Assembly: GCA_028291705.1 (NCBI GenBank)
Contig: JAQGNS010000193.1
Coordinates: 1-55,129, forward strand
DNA: 55,129 bases
DNA from: Nevskia sp.
Lineage (GTDB): Bacteria; Pseudomonadota; Gammaproteobacteria; Nevskiales; Nevskiaceae
Reading direction: 5' to 3'
Notes under the pieces: model-generated
Told to the model about the DNA's origin: nothing
The model's database searches: none
What the model saw: the letters and a program-made list of their open reading frames with translations, nothing else
Translations under genes and position numbers: made by a program
Shown here: positions 26,749-35,273 of the stretch, piece after piece
How positions within the stretch are numbered: the stretch's first letter is position 1
How the letters are laid out: every line of letters begins with the position of its first letter

Positions 26749-27588
26749 TCAGGCCGTGATCAGCCAGTTGGTGCCGTCGGACTGAACAGTCACCTTGTTG
26801 GCCCCGCCCCCGGCCACAATGGTGCGGGCCGTGACGGCCGTGGCATCGGTGACGGCAGCCAGCGACCCGTTGCCTGATGTGGAGGCGGACGGCAATGTGG
26901 CCGCGGTGAAGTTGGCCAGCGTGACGACGCCGGCCTGCACCAGCAGGTTGCGCAGTTTCAGGTCGCGGAAGGTGCCTGCGGCGCCGTTGTTGACTTCGAG
27001 GATGCCGGCTGCGTTTCGGGAGGTGCCGAGGTCCGCGGCTCCGTAGCCATTGGTTGTGGAGCTGTACTTGAAGACCGCCGAACTGCCGATGCCTACGCCG
27101 GCCGTCTGAATGGACAAGAAGCCATTAACCACTACCCCGATGCCATTAGAAAGCGATATTTGCGGACTGGCGCTGAGCGCGTAGGTGGCTCCTGCCGTCG
27201 TGCCGCCCGGCCCCGCGTACAAGTCTAATGTCTGTGTTGAGAACCTAATCATCGACGGCGAATCGGTGAGCGCCGTCATGTTTGTGCCGTTGTAGTACGC
27301 CGCTCCAAAGTAGGTTGTCGTCGTGCTTTTTGAAGTAGCTACATTGCCGCCGACAGTCAGCGTCTTTTGCGTTCCGGTATCGAATGTGAGCCCCGCGTCA
27401 GCCCCGAATGCTCCAGCTGCGTTGAACTGCACCTGTGTCGTGCTGCCGCCCGCGCCCGCGGCAGTGACCCGCGTCACGAGCTGCGTCACCGTGGCCCCGA
27501 CGGTTGCCGCCGACTGCACCACCGGCAGTACCTCCACCCCGGTCAGCGCAGAGGCCGCAGTGAGCGCTGAAATCTTGGTGTCGGCCAT
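26749..27588 (-). CDS. tail fiber-like protein
   Basis: MADTKISALTAASALTGVEVLPVVQSAATVGATVTQLV N-terminus typical of phage fiber proteins. Confidence 0.6.
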   Translation of the reverse strand: MADTKISALTAASALTGVEVLPVVQSAATVGATVTQLVTRVTAAGAGGSTTQVQFNAAGAFGADAGLTFDTGTQKTLTVGGNVATSKSTTTTYFGAAYYNGTNMTALTDSPSMIRFSTQTLDLYAGPGGTTAGATYALSASPQISLSNGIGVVVNGFLSIQTAGVGIGSSAVFKYSSTTNGYGAADLGTSRNAAGILEVNNGAAGTFRDLKLRNLLVQAGVVTLANFTAATLPSASTSGNGSLAAVTDATAVTARTIVAGGGANKVTVQSDGTNWLITA

Positions 27589-27591
27589 GCG

Positions 27592-27726
27592 TCAATTCAG
27601 CAGAATGTGGCTGCCGTCTTCGAGCAGGATGTAGCCGGTGGACTCCATCAGGAGCGCGGGAGCAGTGACGACGCCACCCGCCCCTGACGCCTGCCACACC
27701 AGCGCCAACCCGATGCCTATGAACAT
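27592..27726 (-). CDS. small hypothetical protein (44 aa)
   Basis: MFIGIGLALVWQASGAGGVVTAPALLMESTGYILLEDGSHILLN. Confidence 0.5.
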   Translation of the reverse strand: MFIGIGLALVWQASGAGGVVTAPALLMESTGYILLEDGSHILLN

Positions 27727-27727
27727 A

Positions 27728-28003
27728 TCAGTACAGCGCGATGATCAGCGTGGCCGTGGTCGCGGCCATCACCTGTTTGGGCCGGATCGGCAGGACTGTC
27801 CCGGCTGGTATGGCGCCGAAGGTGACAACCGTGTTCGTGCTGTCATCCGCCGCAACCGCAGCGACCGCCCCGGCGCCGCCTACCCAGAGTGCACGCGGGA
27901 CATTGCCGAAAACGGTTGCGTCCGACGGCGTCACGGCGATGAACTTGCCAGAGGGCGCCGTGAGGCTGGCCGTGCCATTCGGTTCGCTGTCGTTGATGGG
28001 CAT
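27728..28003 (-). CDS. small virion-module protein
   Basis: MPINDSEPNGTASLTAPSGKFIAVTPSDATVFG... Confidence 0.6.
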   Translation of the reverse strand: MPINDSEPNGTASLTAPSGKFIAVTPSDATVFGNVPRALWVGGAGAVAAVAADDSTNTVVTFGAIPAGTVLPIRPKQVMAATTATLIIALY

Positions 28004-28005
28004 GA

Positions 28006-28356
28006 TCAGAGCCGATCGAGATAGTTGTTTCGCTCACAGAACCCGCCAGCATCACCGTAGAACAGGTCCACGTGCTCGCCGGTGTATTGGTCGTCAGCAG
28101 CGCCCATCTTTTTCTTTCCGTAGCCGCGCACCACGTCTTTCGCCGTGACACCGCCAGACACGTCGTCGCTGCCGGCCAGGTGAGTCGTGCCGAAGCTGTC
28201 CAGCGCACTGGACGCGTCATAGCCGGGCGGCATCTTGTTGAATGCATCGTGTGGCTGTGGCACGCCCACGTGCACCCGGGCGGACTCGACGTCGACCCAT
28301 GAATCGCCCTGCTCCGGACGGGGCTTGACGATGACTTGCAATCGCTCTTGTCGCAT
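28006..28356 (-). CDS. hypothetical virion-module protein
   Basis: MRQERLQVIVKPRPEQGDSWVDVESARVHVG... Confidence 0.6.
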   Translation of the reverse strand: MRQERLQVIVKPRPEQGDSWVDVESARVHVGVPQPHDAFNKMPPGYDASSALDSFGTTHLAGSDDVSGGVTAKDVVRGYGKKKMGAADDQYTGEHVDLFYGDAGGFCERNNYLDRL

Positions 28357-28374
28357 CGCGTTTCTCCAATGAAT

Positions 28375-28395
28375 AAGGGGGCACAAGGCCCCCTT
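28375..28395 (-). terminator. Intercistronic hairpin (weak terminator/processing site)
   Basis: AAGGGGGC-ACAAG-GCCCCCTT, 8-bp perfect stem, no long T tract. Confidence 0.5.
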
Positions 28396-28414
28396 CCGGT
28401 TCAGTTGCTGTGGC

Positions 28415-28777
28415 TTACTCTTCGACGTCGCGCGGCTTCGGTTCCCAGCCGTCGCCGGGGTAGCCGAACTCGGTGATGGTCTTGAGCTCCATGCCGCGGA
28501 TGTCGACGTTCTCCTGGTTGGAGATGTCCATGCCCGGCGGCAGGAAGTTGAACTTCGCTGCCTCGCCGTACGGGGTTCCCTTCTTGACGATGTAGCTGGA
28601 CGTGTCGCCATCGAAGCCGGACTGCTCGCCGATGTCGTTGTGCGTCGAGTTCATCCCCTTGATGCCGGGGGGAACTGCGCCGAGCGGATCGCCGAACTTG
28701 TCCCTCTGCGCGTTGCCTCGCATCTGGCCGGTGTAGGCTGCGCTCTTGCCCGCAGGCAGCTTTGGTTTGACAGACAT
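28415..28777 (-). CDS. hypothetical virion-module protein
   Basis: MSVKPKLPAGKSAAYTGQMRGNAQRDKFGDP... Confidence 0.6.
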   Translation of the reverse strand: MSVKPKLPAGKSAAYTGQMRGNAQRDKFGDPLGAVPPGIKGMNSTHNDIGEQSGFDGDTSSYIVKKGTPYGEAAKFNFLPPGMDISNQENVDIRGMELKTITEFGYPGDGWEPKPRDVEE

Positions 28778-28795
28778 GCTGTGCTCCTTCTGGCC

Positions 28796-29323
28796 TTAGG
28801 CCGTGACGTTGGCGAGCGGGGTCACGCCGTACTCAATGGAGTACGCAGCGACCGCCGTGGCGTCCGTGCCGCGGACGATGTGCAGGGTGTCGCCCTGGTT
28901 GACCGTGAACCCGCCCGCTGCGGTGTTCGAGCCGACGCCGGTTTGCGACGGGGTCACGTAGTTCGACACGCCGGCCAGCGCGGTCTGCGTGGCCGTTGCG
29001 GTGCCGTTGTACAGCGACAGCGCGTACGGCCCGTAGGTCGAGGTCGACAGCGCGGGGGTGGCGCCGGCGGCGGCCGTGTTCGTCACGCGGATCAGGGAGA
29101 ACTGGTCGCCGTTGATCGCGGTCGTGGTTGCCGTTCCGTTCCACGCGGTGTAGGTGCTCGTGCCGGCCGTCAGCAGATTCGCATTGATGCCGAACACGGT
29201 GAGGGCCGTGAAGGCGACGAACTTGCCGAAGGCGGTACTCGCACCCGCAGCGTTTTGCCCGAAGGCATGGGAAAGGCGCGAGAGATACGCCGGATGGTCG
29301 TACCCCATGTTTTTCGTAGCCAT
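28796..29323 (-). CDS. putative head decoration/stabilization protein
   Basis: Immediately downstream of capsid gene; beta-rich Ala/Thr/Gly composition. Confidence 0.5.
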   Translation of the reverse strand: MATKNMGYDHPAYLSRLSHAFGQNAAGASTAFGKFVAFTALTVFGINANLLTAGTSTYTAWNGTATTTAINGDQFSLIRVTNTAAAGATPALSTSTYGPYALSLYNGTATATQTALAGVSNYVTPSQTGVGSNTAAGGFTVNQGDTLHIVRGTDATAVAAYSIEYGVTPLANVTA

Positions 29324-29412
29324 GATGATTTCCTTTTTCTGGCCGCCCCTCGGCCGTTGTGTGCCTTACTGGCCGGGGAGAGAGGGCTCCCGCGGCCGGC
29401 GTTGGAACAGCG

Positions 29413-30393
29413 TTACGCTTGCGAGTCCCACTTGACGATGCGGGCGTTCAGGGGCGCGGACGTGCTGTTGTGCACGATGCCAAACCCTCCGAGGTAGTAC
29501 CAGGCCACACCCTTGGAGCGGCCGTAGTCGGTCGGGATCTTCCCGCGCATTTCCTCGGGGACGGCAATTGCCTCGGCCACCGTGTCGTTGCCGAAGAAGA
29601 AGACCCAGTCCGAGTTGCCGGTGGTCCAGGTGGTCTGCGTGATGCCGTCCGTGCCGGTGCCCTTGGCGATGCTGGTCTGCTCGACGTACCGCGTGTTCTC
29701 GTAGCGGCCGATCTCGCCGTTCATGATCAGCTTGAAACCGGTGTCCGAATACTGGTGGATGGTTTCCAGGTTGTTCTTGAACGTGCGCAGGGTGGTCGGC
29801 CATGCCAGCGCGTAGTAGTCATCCCCCAGGTAGGCGGGGATGTTGCGCTCCTTCATGGCGTCCACGATCGCCTTGGCGTGGCCGTTGTTGTAGGCCACGC
29901 TGTTGGTGCCGGTGACGGTGCCGTTGGTGAACAGCGTGATGGCGCTGGTGGAGGTGCCGCCGGTGGGGATCGCGCGCAGCAGGGTCGCGTTGAACTGCGT
30001 CCAGGCCAGGCGGTCGAAGGTCTTCACCGCGTCGTTCTTCAGCACCTTCTGGATCAGCTCCTGCACCGGGAACTTGGACAGGTTGTCCAGCTTTCCGGAG
30101 TACGGAACCGAGTTGCCAGCTTCGGTGATCGTCAGGGTGCCCTGCACGATCGTGAAGTTGCTTTCCGGCATGGTGTTCGTTTCGGTGAGCACCCCGCCGG
30201 CGGTTGCGACGTCAGAGAAGACGTCCCAGGTGAACACGTCGCCCTTCTTCTTGCCCTGCTGGGAAGCGTCGCGGACGTCGCAGAACTGCCGGAACTTCAC
30301 GAGCGGTTGCACGCTCATCCGCAGCACGTTGGAGAGTTGGCGGGAATACATGAACCCGCCCAGGCTGTTGACAGCCCAAACTTGACCGGCCAT
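29413..30393 (-). CDS. major capsid protein (N4 gp56-like)
   Basis: VWAVNSLGGFMYSRQLSNVLRMSVQPLVKFRQFCDVRDASQQGKKKGDVFTWDVFSD...; downstream of scaffold. Confidence 0.8.
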   Translation of the reverse strand: MAGQVWAVNSLGGFMYSRQLSNVLRMSVQPLVKFRQFCDVRDASQQGKKKGDVFTWDVFSDVATAGGVLTETNTMPESNFTIVQGTLTITEAGNSVPYSGKLDNLSKFPVQELIQKVLKNDAVKTFDRLAWTQFNATLLRAIPTGGTSTSAITLFTNGTVTGTNSVAYNNGHAKAIVDAMKERNIPAYLGDDYYALAWPTTLRTFKNNLETIHQYSDTGFKLIMNGEIGRYENTRYVEQTSIAKGTGTDGITQTTWTTGNSDWVFFFGNDTVAEAIAVPEEMRGKIPTDYGRSKGVAWYYLGGFGIVHNSTSAPLNARIVKWDSQA

Positions 30394-30408
30394 TTCAGGC
30401 TCCTTTGT

Positions 30409-31419
30409 TTAACGCTGTCCCTGCATCCACTGGGGCCCGCCGCGCTTGGCGGCCATCCCGGCGATGACATCGGACGTGGACTCTTCTTTGTCCTCGACGA
30501 CCTGCTGCTGGGTCTTCCCTGCCGCTTGCGCGGGCACAGCCGGGGCCGAGGCCTTGCGATCTTTCTTGTCCGCGAACGCCTGTGCATCGGCGGTCGGCTT
30601 CACCAGCGAGCCCTTCCAGGCGCGCACGTTGTTGCCGATTTCCGAATAGCGCTCGTAGTACGGGCGGCGGTCCCCAGAGGCGATGAGTTCCCGGTCCTTG
30701 TCCAAGACGAGCTTGTGAAGGACGGGATCGCCGGTGAGGTCCGCGTATTCCGATTGGAATTTCGAGATCGCCTCTTTGAAGTTGAGCTGCTCGTTAACCG
30801 TGTTGCGCAGGTCGTCCACGGATGGACCTGTCGACCGGAGTTTCCGAATTGCCGCTACCGCTTCGCTTTCGTCGCCCATCTGTATCGCCCGGGCAAGGGC
30901 TAGGTCGTCATCGACCTTGAGCTCGTCTTTCGATGGAGCCTGTTTCTGTTGCTGGGTGGCCTCGTTCTTGATCCGGGCCGCCTCACGCAGGTAGTCGTCG
31001 GCGGAGGAGACCTTCTGGGCCCGCTCCCGCATCTCATCCAGGGTGAGCTCGATCTCCTGACCGTTCACCTTCAGCTTGTACTTTTGCGCCGGGGCGGCGG
31101 CTGCCGCAGCGTCGATTGCGGCTTGCGCGTCGGTGGCCTCTCGCGCCTCGATCTGTTCGGCAGTCTCAGCCTCGCCGCCAGCCGGCTCTTCTTCGCCTGC
31201 GGGTGGCGTGAAAGTGGACGTGGTGTCGTCGTCGTTGACATCGGCCAGTTCGTCGGCGCGGCCGCGGTCGTTGCCGTCGGCGATGCCGTTCAACATGGCA
31301 ATGCGCGCGTCGTTGTTGGTGCCAACCGCCTCGCTGTCATCCGCGCCGCCCTCGCCTTCCACAGCGCGCAGCTGCAGGTTCAGGAACGGGATCAGCAGGG
31401 ATTTCAAGAGCTTGCTCAT
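30409..31419 (-). CDS. scaffolding-like protein
   Basis: Acidic helical 336 aa protein between portal and capsid. Confidence 0.65.
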   Translation of the reverse strand: MSKLLKSLLIPFLNLQLRAVEGEGGADDSEAVGTNNDARIAMLNGIADGNDRGRADELADVNDDDTTSTFTPPAGEEEPAGGEAETAEQIEAREATDAQAAIDAAAAAAPAQKYKLKVNGQEIELTLDEMRERAQKVSSADDYLREAARIKNEATQQQKQAPSKDELKVDDDLALARAIQMGDESEAVAAIRKLRSTGPSVDDLRNTVNEQLNFKEAISKFQSEYADLTGDPVLHKLVLDKDRELIASGDRRPYYERYSEIGNNVRAWKGSLVKPTADAQAFADKKDRKASAPAVPAQAAGKTQQQVVEDKEESTSDVIAGMAAKRGGPQWMQGQR

Positions 31420-31427
31420 AGGGTTTC

Positions 31428-31458
31428 TCCAAAAGGAAAAGCCGCACAGAGGCGGCTT
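31428..31458 (-). terminator. Intercistronic terminator/attenuator upstream of scaffold gene
   Basis: Minus AAGCCGC-CTCTGT-GCGGCTTTTCCTTTT. Confidence 0.7.
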
Positions 31459-31479
31459 CGGTTCAGTGGTTGATGTGGG

Positions 31480-31755
31480 TTAATCTGGACTGTCGATGAT
31501 GTCGATCGCCTGCAGGCCCTGGCTGACCGCGTCGGTGAGCCATTCCATGATGTTCTCGGCGACCTTGATGTCGTTCTGCAGTTTCTGGACCGCTCCCGAG
31601 TTGTGCGGATCGACGTTCTTGAAGGCGTCCACGGCGCGCGCGGCCTGCGCGTTCGCCTTGGCCAGGACATAGCGCCCGACGTTCGAACCCAGGAAGGCCT
31701 CGACCTCCTTGCCGAACACGGCTCTCTCCAGCAACTCTTCGCGCTCTTCGCTCAT
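31480..31755 (-). CDS. hypothetical virion-module protein
   Basis: MSEEREELLERAVFGKEVEAFLGSNVGRYVLAKANAQ... Confidence 0.65.
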   Translation of the reverse strand: MSEEREELLERAVFGKEVEAFLGSNVGRYVLAKANAQAARAVDAFKNVDPHNSGAVQKLQNDIKVAENIMEWLTDAVSQGLQAIDIIDSPD

Positions 31756-33806
31756 TGCATCGCCATCGGGGTCGGTGCACGGTTGGCCATAGCGTGCGCA
31801 TGCGTCTGGTCAGAACGGTGCTCCTCGATGGCACGCAGGTGGGTGACGACTGCGCGCGAGTTGAGGCCGTCTTCCTTGACGCGAGTGTCCATCGACCGAG
31901 CCTCGGTCGTCATCTTCGTGGCGGCCAGCTTCACCTGGTGCGCGGTCTGCTTCTCCTGCACCTTCTGGTTCAACTGCTGGATCATCTGCATGGCCTGCTG
32001 CAGCTGCTGGGTGAGCTGCGCCACCTGCGGGTTGTCGTTGGTGAAGAACCGGCTGCCGTCCTGGTAGCCGACCATCCCGTAGATTTCCTTGGCGATCTCC
32101 TGCATGTTGATGCCGATGATCTTCTTCTCCATGATTCCGACAATCGAGCTGGTCGCGCTGATGAACTTCTGCAGCCGCATCTGCGGGTCGGTGGCGCCCA
32201 TGCCGACGTTCACGGTGAGGGTGAGCTCCTGATTCAGCATCTCGTCGGTCACCGTGTCCATGCCGAACTTCTGGAACAGCTTGGCCTTCTTCGCCGCGAT
32301 CGCCAGGATTACCTCGTCGGTCTCGTAGTGCTGCTCCAGCTTCACCAGCTGGCGCAGGACCGGCTGCACGAAGGTCTCGACGTACGTGCGCAGCAGGTAC
32401 TCCACCAGCGTACCCGCCGACTGCCCGAGCAGCGCCATATTGCGCGCCGGGCCGTTGATTCCATGGTCCGCCATGACCTGGGCCGGGGAGAAGTTCCCCA
32501 GCAGGTCGTTCATGTCGGTGTCGATGCGGGACTGCTCTTCGTACGCTGATGCGGTCACGTCCGGCCAGGTGATCTCGCGCACGTCCTTTTCCGGGTCCTC
32601 GAGCATCACCACGCCGCCCGGCACGTTGCGCACCAGCCCGCCGATGTCCGCGTCGCGCCCGCGCTTGACGAACCATTTCTTGTTCAGCACCAGCTTGACG
32701 TTGTCCATGCGCTGGTTCACGACCTCGTTGGCCTCGTCCTGCAGGCCTTTTCCCAGCACCGGAAGCCCGGCCGGGTAGATCTTGTGGGTTTCGATGATGC
32801 AGCAGCCCATCACGTACGGGCGCTCGCCGTGGAACACGGATTCGCTGAGCGGCCTTGCCTCGGTCAGCATCGCATGGTCGGCCAGGGTGTAGAACTCCCA
32901 GTCCTCGCCATCCTTGCGGTGGATGTGGCGCTGCACCCAGACCACCTCGTAATCCATCACCGACTTGTTGTCGCCCTCGTAGGGGTCCTGCCGGTCCTTG
33001 TTGCGGGCCGCGCGCGTCGTGTCGCCCCGGCCCTGGATCGCGTTTCTGATCGCGCCGTCGTCCATCGGCTCCCAGTCGCCGTCGATCATTCGCTGCTTCA
33101 CGTCCATGACGTACATCGGCATGAGGTGGATGACGTACGGGCTGGAGTTGATCGGGTCGGTCCAGTCGGCGCCAGCATCGATGCGCAGGTTCTCGGCCGG
33201 GATCAGGTCCACGCAAGGCTTGTCGATCAGCGGCTTTGCCTCGGCTTCGGCTGGTTGCTCGGCCTGCTCCATCTGCATCGGCACGTCGCCACCAGGTGCC
33301 TGCGGTGGCGCCTTTCCGCCCTTGAACTTCCAGTAGTTGTGCGAACACACCACGCCCACGGTCTGCGCATCCTGCAGGCCGCCGAGCACGACCTGGAACC
33401 ACGGGATCGACCGGGTGAGCCGGTACTGCAGCAGCTCCTTCATGATCTCGGCGCTGGCCTGTTCCAACTTGTTGGACTGGTCAACGGCCGAGACCGTCGT
33501 AGTGTCCAGGTTGGAGAAGAACGCCGCGGCGCCGGCTGCCTCGTTCTTGCGGATGACCGAGCGCGTCTTGGGGCGAAACAGTCGCGAGCGCTTCTCATAG
33601 CTGGCGCTGGTGTACTTGGAGTCCGAGGCGTGCTGCGAGTGAAAGGCGCGAATGCTGTCCTCCCACGTCTTGCGATAGTTGGTGTCGACGTAGCTGGTCG
33701 ACGACCGGTAAGCGTGCTGGGCCAGCTGCAGCCACTCGTCGCCCGGCTCGTCACCTCCCCCGCCTTCGGTCTGCGAGGTTGGCGGGCTGTTGTCCGGGTC
33801 GTTCAT
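31752..33806 (-). CDS. portal protein
   Basis: 684 aa; KTRSVIRKNEAAGAAAFFSNLDTTTVSA...DEANEVVNQRMDNVKLVLNKKWFVKRGRDAD. Confidence 0.85.
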   Translation of the reverse strand: MNDPDNSPPTSQTEGGGGDEPGDEWLQLAQHAYRSSTSYVDTNYRKTWEDSIRAFHSQHASDSKYTSASYEKRSRLFRPKTRSVIRKNEAAGAAAFFSNLDTTTVSAVDQSNKLEQASAEIMKELLQYRLTRSIPWFQVVLGGLQDAQTVGVVCSHNYWKFKGGKAPPQAPGGDVPMQMEQAEQPAEAEAKPLIDKPCVDLIPAENLRIDAGADWTDPINSSPYVIHLMPMYVMDVKQRMIDGDWEPMDDGAIRNAIQGRGDTTRAARNKDRQDPYEGDNKSVMDYEVVWVQRHIHRKDGEDWEFYTLADHAMLTEARPLSESVFHGERPYVMGCCIIETHKIYPAGLPVLGKGLQDEANEVVNQRMDNVKLVLNKKWFVKRGRDADIGGLVRNVPGGVVMLEDPEKDVREITWPDVTASAYEEQSRIDTDMNDLLGNFSPAQVMADHGINGPARNMALLGQSAGTLVEYLLRTYVETFVQPVLRQLVKLEQHYETDEVILAIAAKKAKLFQKFGMDTVTDEMLNQELTLTVNVGMGATDPQMRLQKFISATSSIVGIMEKKIIGINMQEIAKEIYGMVGYQDGSRFFTNDNPQVAQLTQQLQQAMQMIQQLNQKVQEKQTAHQVKLAATKMTTEARSMDTRVKEDGLNSRAVVTHLRAIEEHRSDQTHAHAMANRAPTPMAMQ

Positions 33807-34075
33807 GCTTCTCCGAATTCGACCGTGACGCCGAACTGCAGCAGCTCGTTGACCAGCTCGTCGACCTCGCGCTTGGCGGCGCTGACCACGACGGAGCGGG
33901 GGACAGGAAGCAGATCCACCACGGAGCCGGGTTGGCTACCGCAGTCCCCATGAGGGAGGAATGCAGTGGTCGGAATGGCCTCAAGCGTTGACGTTTCGAA
34001 GAGGCGCAGGGTTTTCAAGGCCCGCCCAAGCTCCATCCGCAGTTCACTCACCTTGTCGAAGTCGTTCAGGTTCAT
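33803..34075 (-). CDS. hypothetical protein
   Basis: MNLNDFDKVSELRMELGRALKTLRLFE...; overlaps portal start. Confidence 0.6.
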   Translation of the reverse strand: MNLNDFDKVSELRMELGRALKTLRLFETSTLEAIPTTAFLPHGDCGSQPGSVVDLLPVPRSVVVSAAKREVDELVNELLQFGVTVEFGEA

Positions 34076-34082
34076 TGCCGCC

Positions 34083-34313
34083 TCACACGTCGTGGTGGTT
34101 GTTCAGGCGCTCGGCGAATTCCTGCTCGCGCGCCTTCTTGATGCGCATCTGGCGGGCCAGTTCGACCCGGCTTGCTTCGTCGTCAGGATCGTCCAGGTAC
34201 GAAAGTCGGGCCAGCGGCGTGTCCACCGGCAGGAACGGGGCACCAGGGCCGGCGCGCTCGTTGGCACCGGACATCACCGTGCGCTCTCCGAGCTCCTGCG
34301 TCAGGCGGTCCAT
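34083..34313 (-). CDS. hypothetical protein
   Basis: Operon ORF. Confidence 0.55.
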   Translation of the reverse strand: MDRLTQELGERTVMSGANERAGPGAPFLPVDTPLARLSYLDDPDDEASRVELARQMRIKKAREQEFAERLNNHHDV

Positions 34314-34675
34314 CAGTGGCCCGGCGTCGGCTGGAAGAACCGCGGGTCGCTACCTTCGAGCTTCGCGGCGAACTGCCCGTCCCAGCTGCCGACCTTCATC
34401 CCGGCGCGCTCGAGCAGTTCACCACCGGCCAGCACGGCCTGTTTGGCGAGGTGCTTGGCCGAGTGGCTGTCGGCGTACTTCAGGACAAAGCCGTAGAACG
34501 TGCTGATCGCCAGGTTCTTGACCACCAGCACGCCACCCTGCCAGCTGACGGCCCACAGGTGGCCGGGATAGTGGCGGCTCAGGGTGTCGCCGACTTCCTT
34601 GGCCTTTTCCATGGCGAGCACCTCGTTCTCCATTCCGGAGTCGGCGCGCTCGATGACGTGGACGTCGTGGTTCAT
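34313..34675 (-). CDS. hypothetical protein
   Basis: MNHDVHVIERADSGMENEVLAMEKAKEVG... Confidence 0.6.
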   Translation of the reverse strand: MNHDVHVIERADSGMENEVLAMEKAKEVGDTLSRHYPGHLWAVSWQGGVLVVKNLAISTFYGFVLKYADSHSAKHLAKQAVLAGGELLERAGMKVGSWDGQFAAKLEGSDPRFFQPTPGH

Positions 34676-34905
34676 ACGGTGTCGGTGAAGCGCGGGCCTG
34701 CGTCGACCACCGGCAACGGATCGGGCACGACAGGGCGCGGGTCTGGCGGAGCTGCCGGCGCCGGGTCTTCCATCATTGCCTTGAACTCGGTTTCCAGCGC
34801 CTCCGCTTCGGCTTTGACGGCCGCCACGGCCGCGTCCCACACAGCCTGCAGGCCAGCCTCGTGCGAGTGGGCAAACGCTGCGTTGTAGATTTCGGTGATG
34901 GTCAT
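34672..34905 (-). CDS. hypothetical protein
   Basis: MTITEIYNAAFAHSHEAGLQAVWDAAVAAV... Confidence 0.55.
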   Translation of the reverse strand: MTITEIYNAAFAHSHEAGLQAVWDAAVAAVKAEAEALETEFKAMMEDPAPAAPPDPRPVVPDPLPVVDAGPRFTDTV

Positions 34906-34913
34906 ACGGTCTT

Positions 34914-35117
34914 TCAAGATTGGGGCGGGATGCCGCCGTTGTAGAAGCCGGTCCTGCCCATGTCCGTGCTGTCGAACTTGCGCTGGCCGGTGAATTCGTA
35001 GACGCCGTGGTCGGGTGCGCGCCATTCGGTGCCCCATGCACGGGTGACCATGTCCAGCCAGCTGAGCTGGCGGTAGGTGACGTCGTTGCCGAGGTTGTTG
35101 GGGTTGACAGTTGCCAT
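34914..35117 (-). CDS. hypothetical protein
   Basis: MATVNPNNLGNDVTYRQLSWLDMVTRAWG... Confidence 0.55.
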   Translation of the reverse strand: MATVNPNNLGNDVTYRQLSWLDMVTRAWGTEWRAPDHGVYEFTGQRKFDSTDMGRTGFYNGGIPPQS

Positions 35118-35260
35118 CAGACTTTCCCTGCGAATGAGAATTTCAGCATCAGCCACGCCTTGACGTAAGCAAGCGGCGGCTCTCCGCGAGCCAAGCAGAT
35201 TTCACGGATTGCCACCTCGACCGCTCGCGTCTGTTCGTCTCGGTTCATCGGCATGTTCAT
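35117..35260 (-). CDS. small hypothetical protein
   Basis: MNMPMNRDEQTRAVEVAIREICLARGEPPLAYVKAWL. Confidence 0.5.
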   Translation of the reverse strand: MNMPMNRDEQTRAVEVAIREICLARGEPPLAYVKAWLMLKFSFAGKV

Positions 35261-35273
35261 GGTCAGTCCTCGG

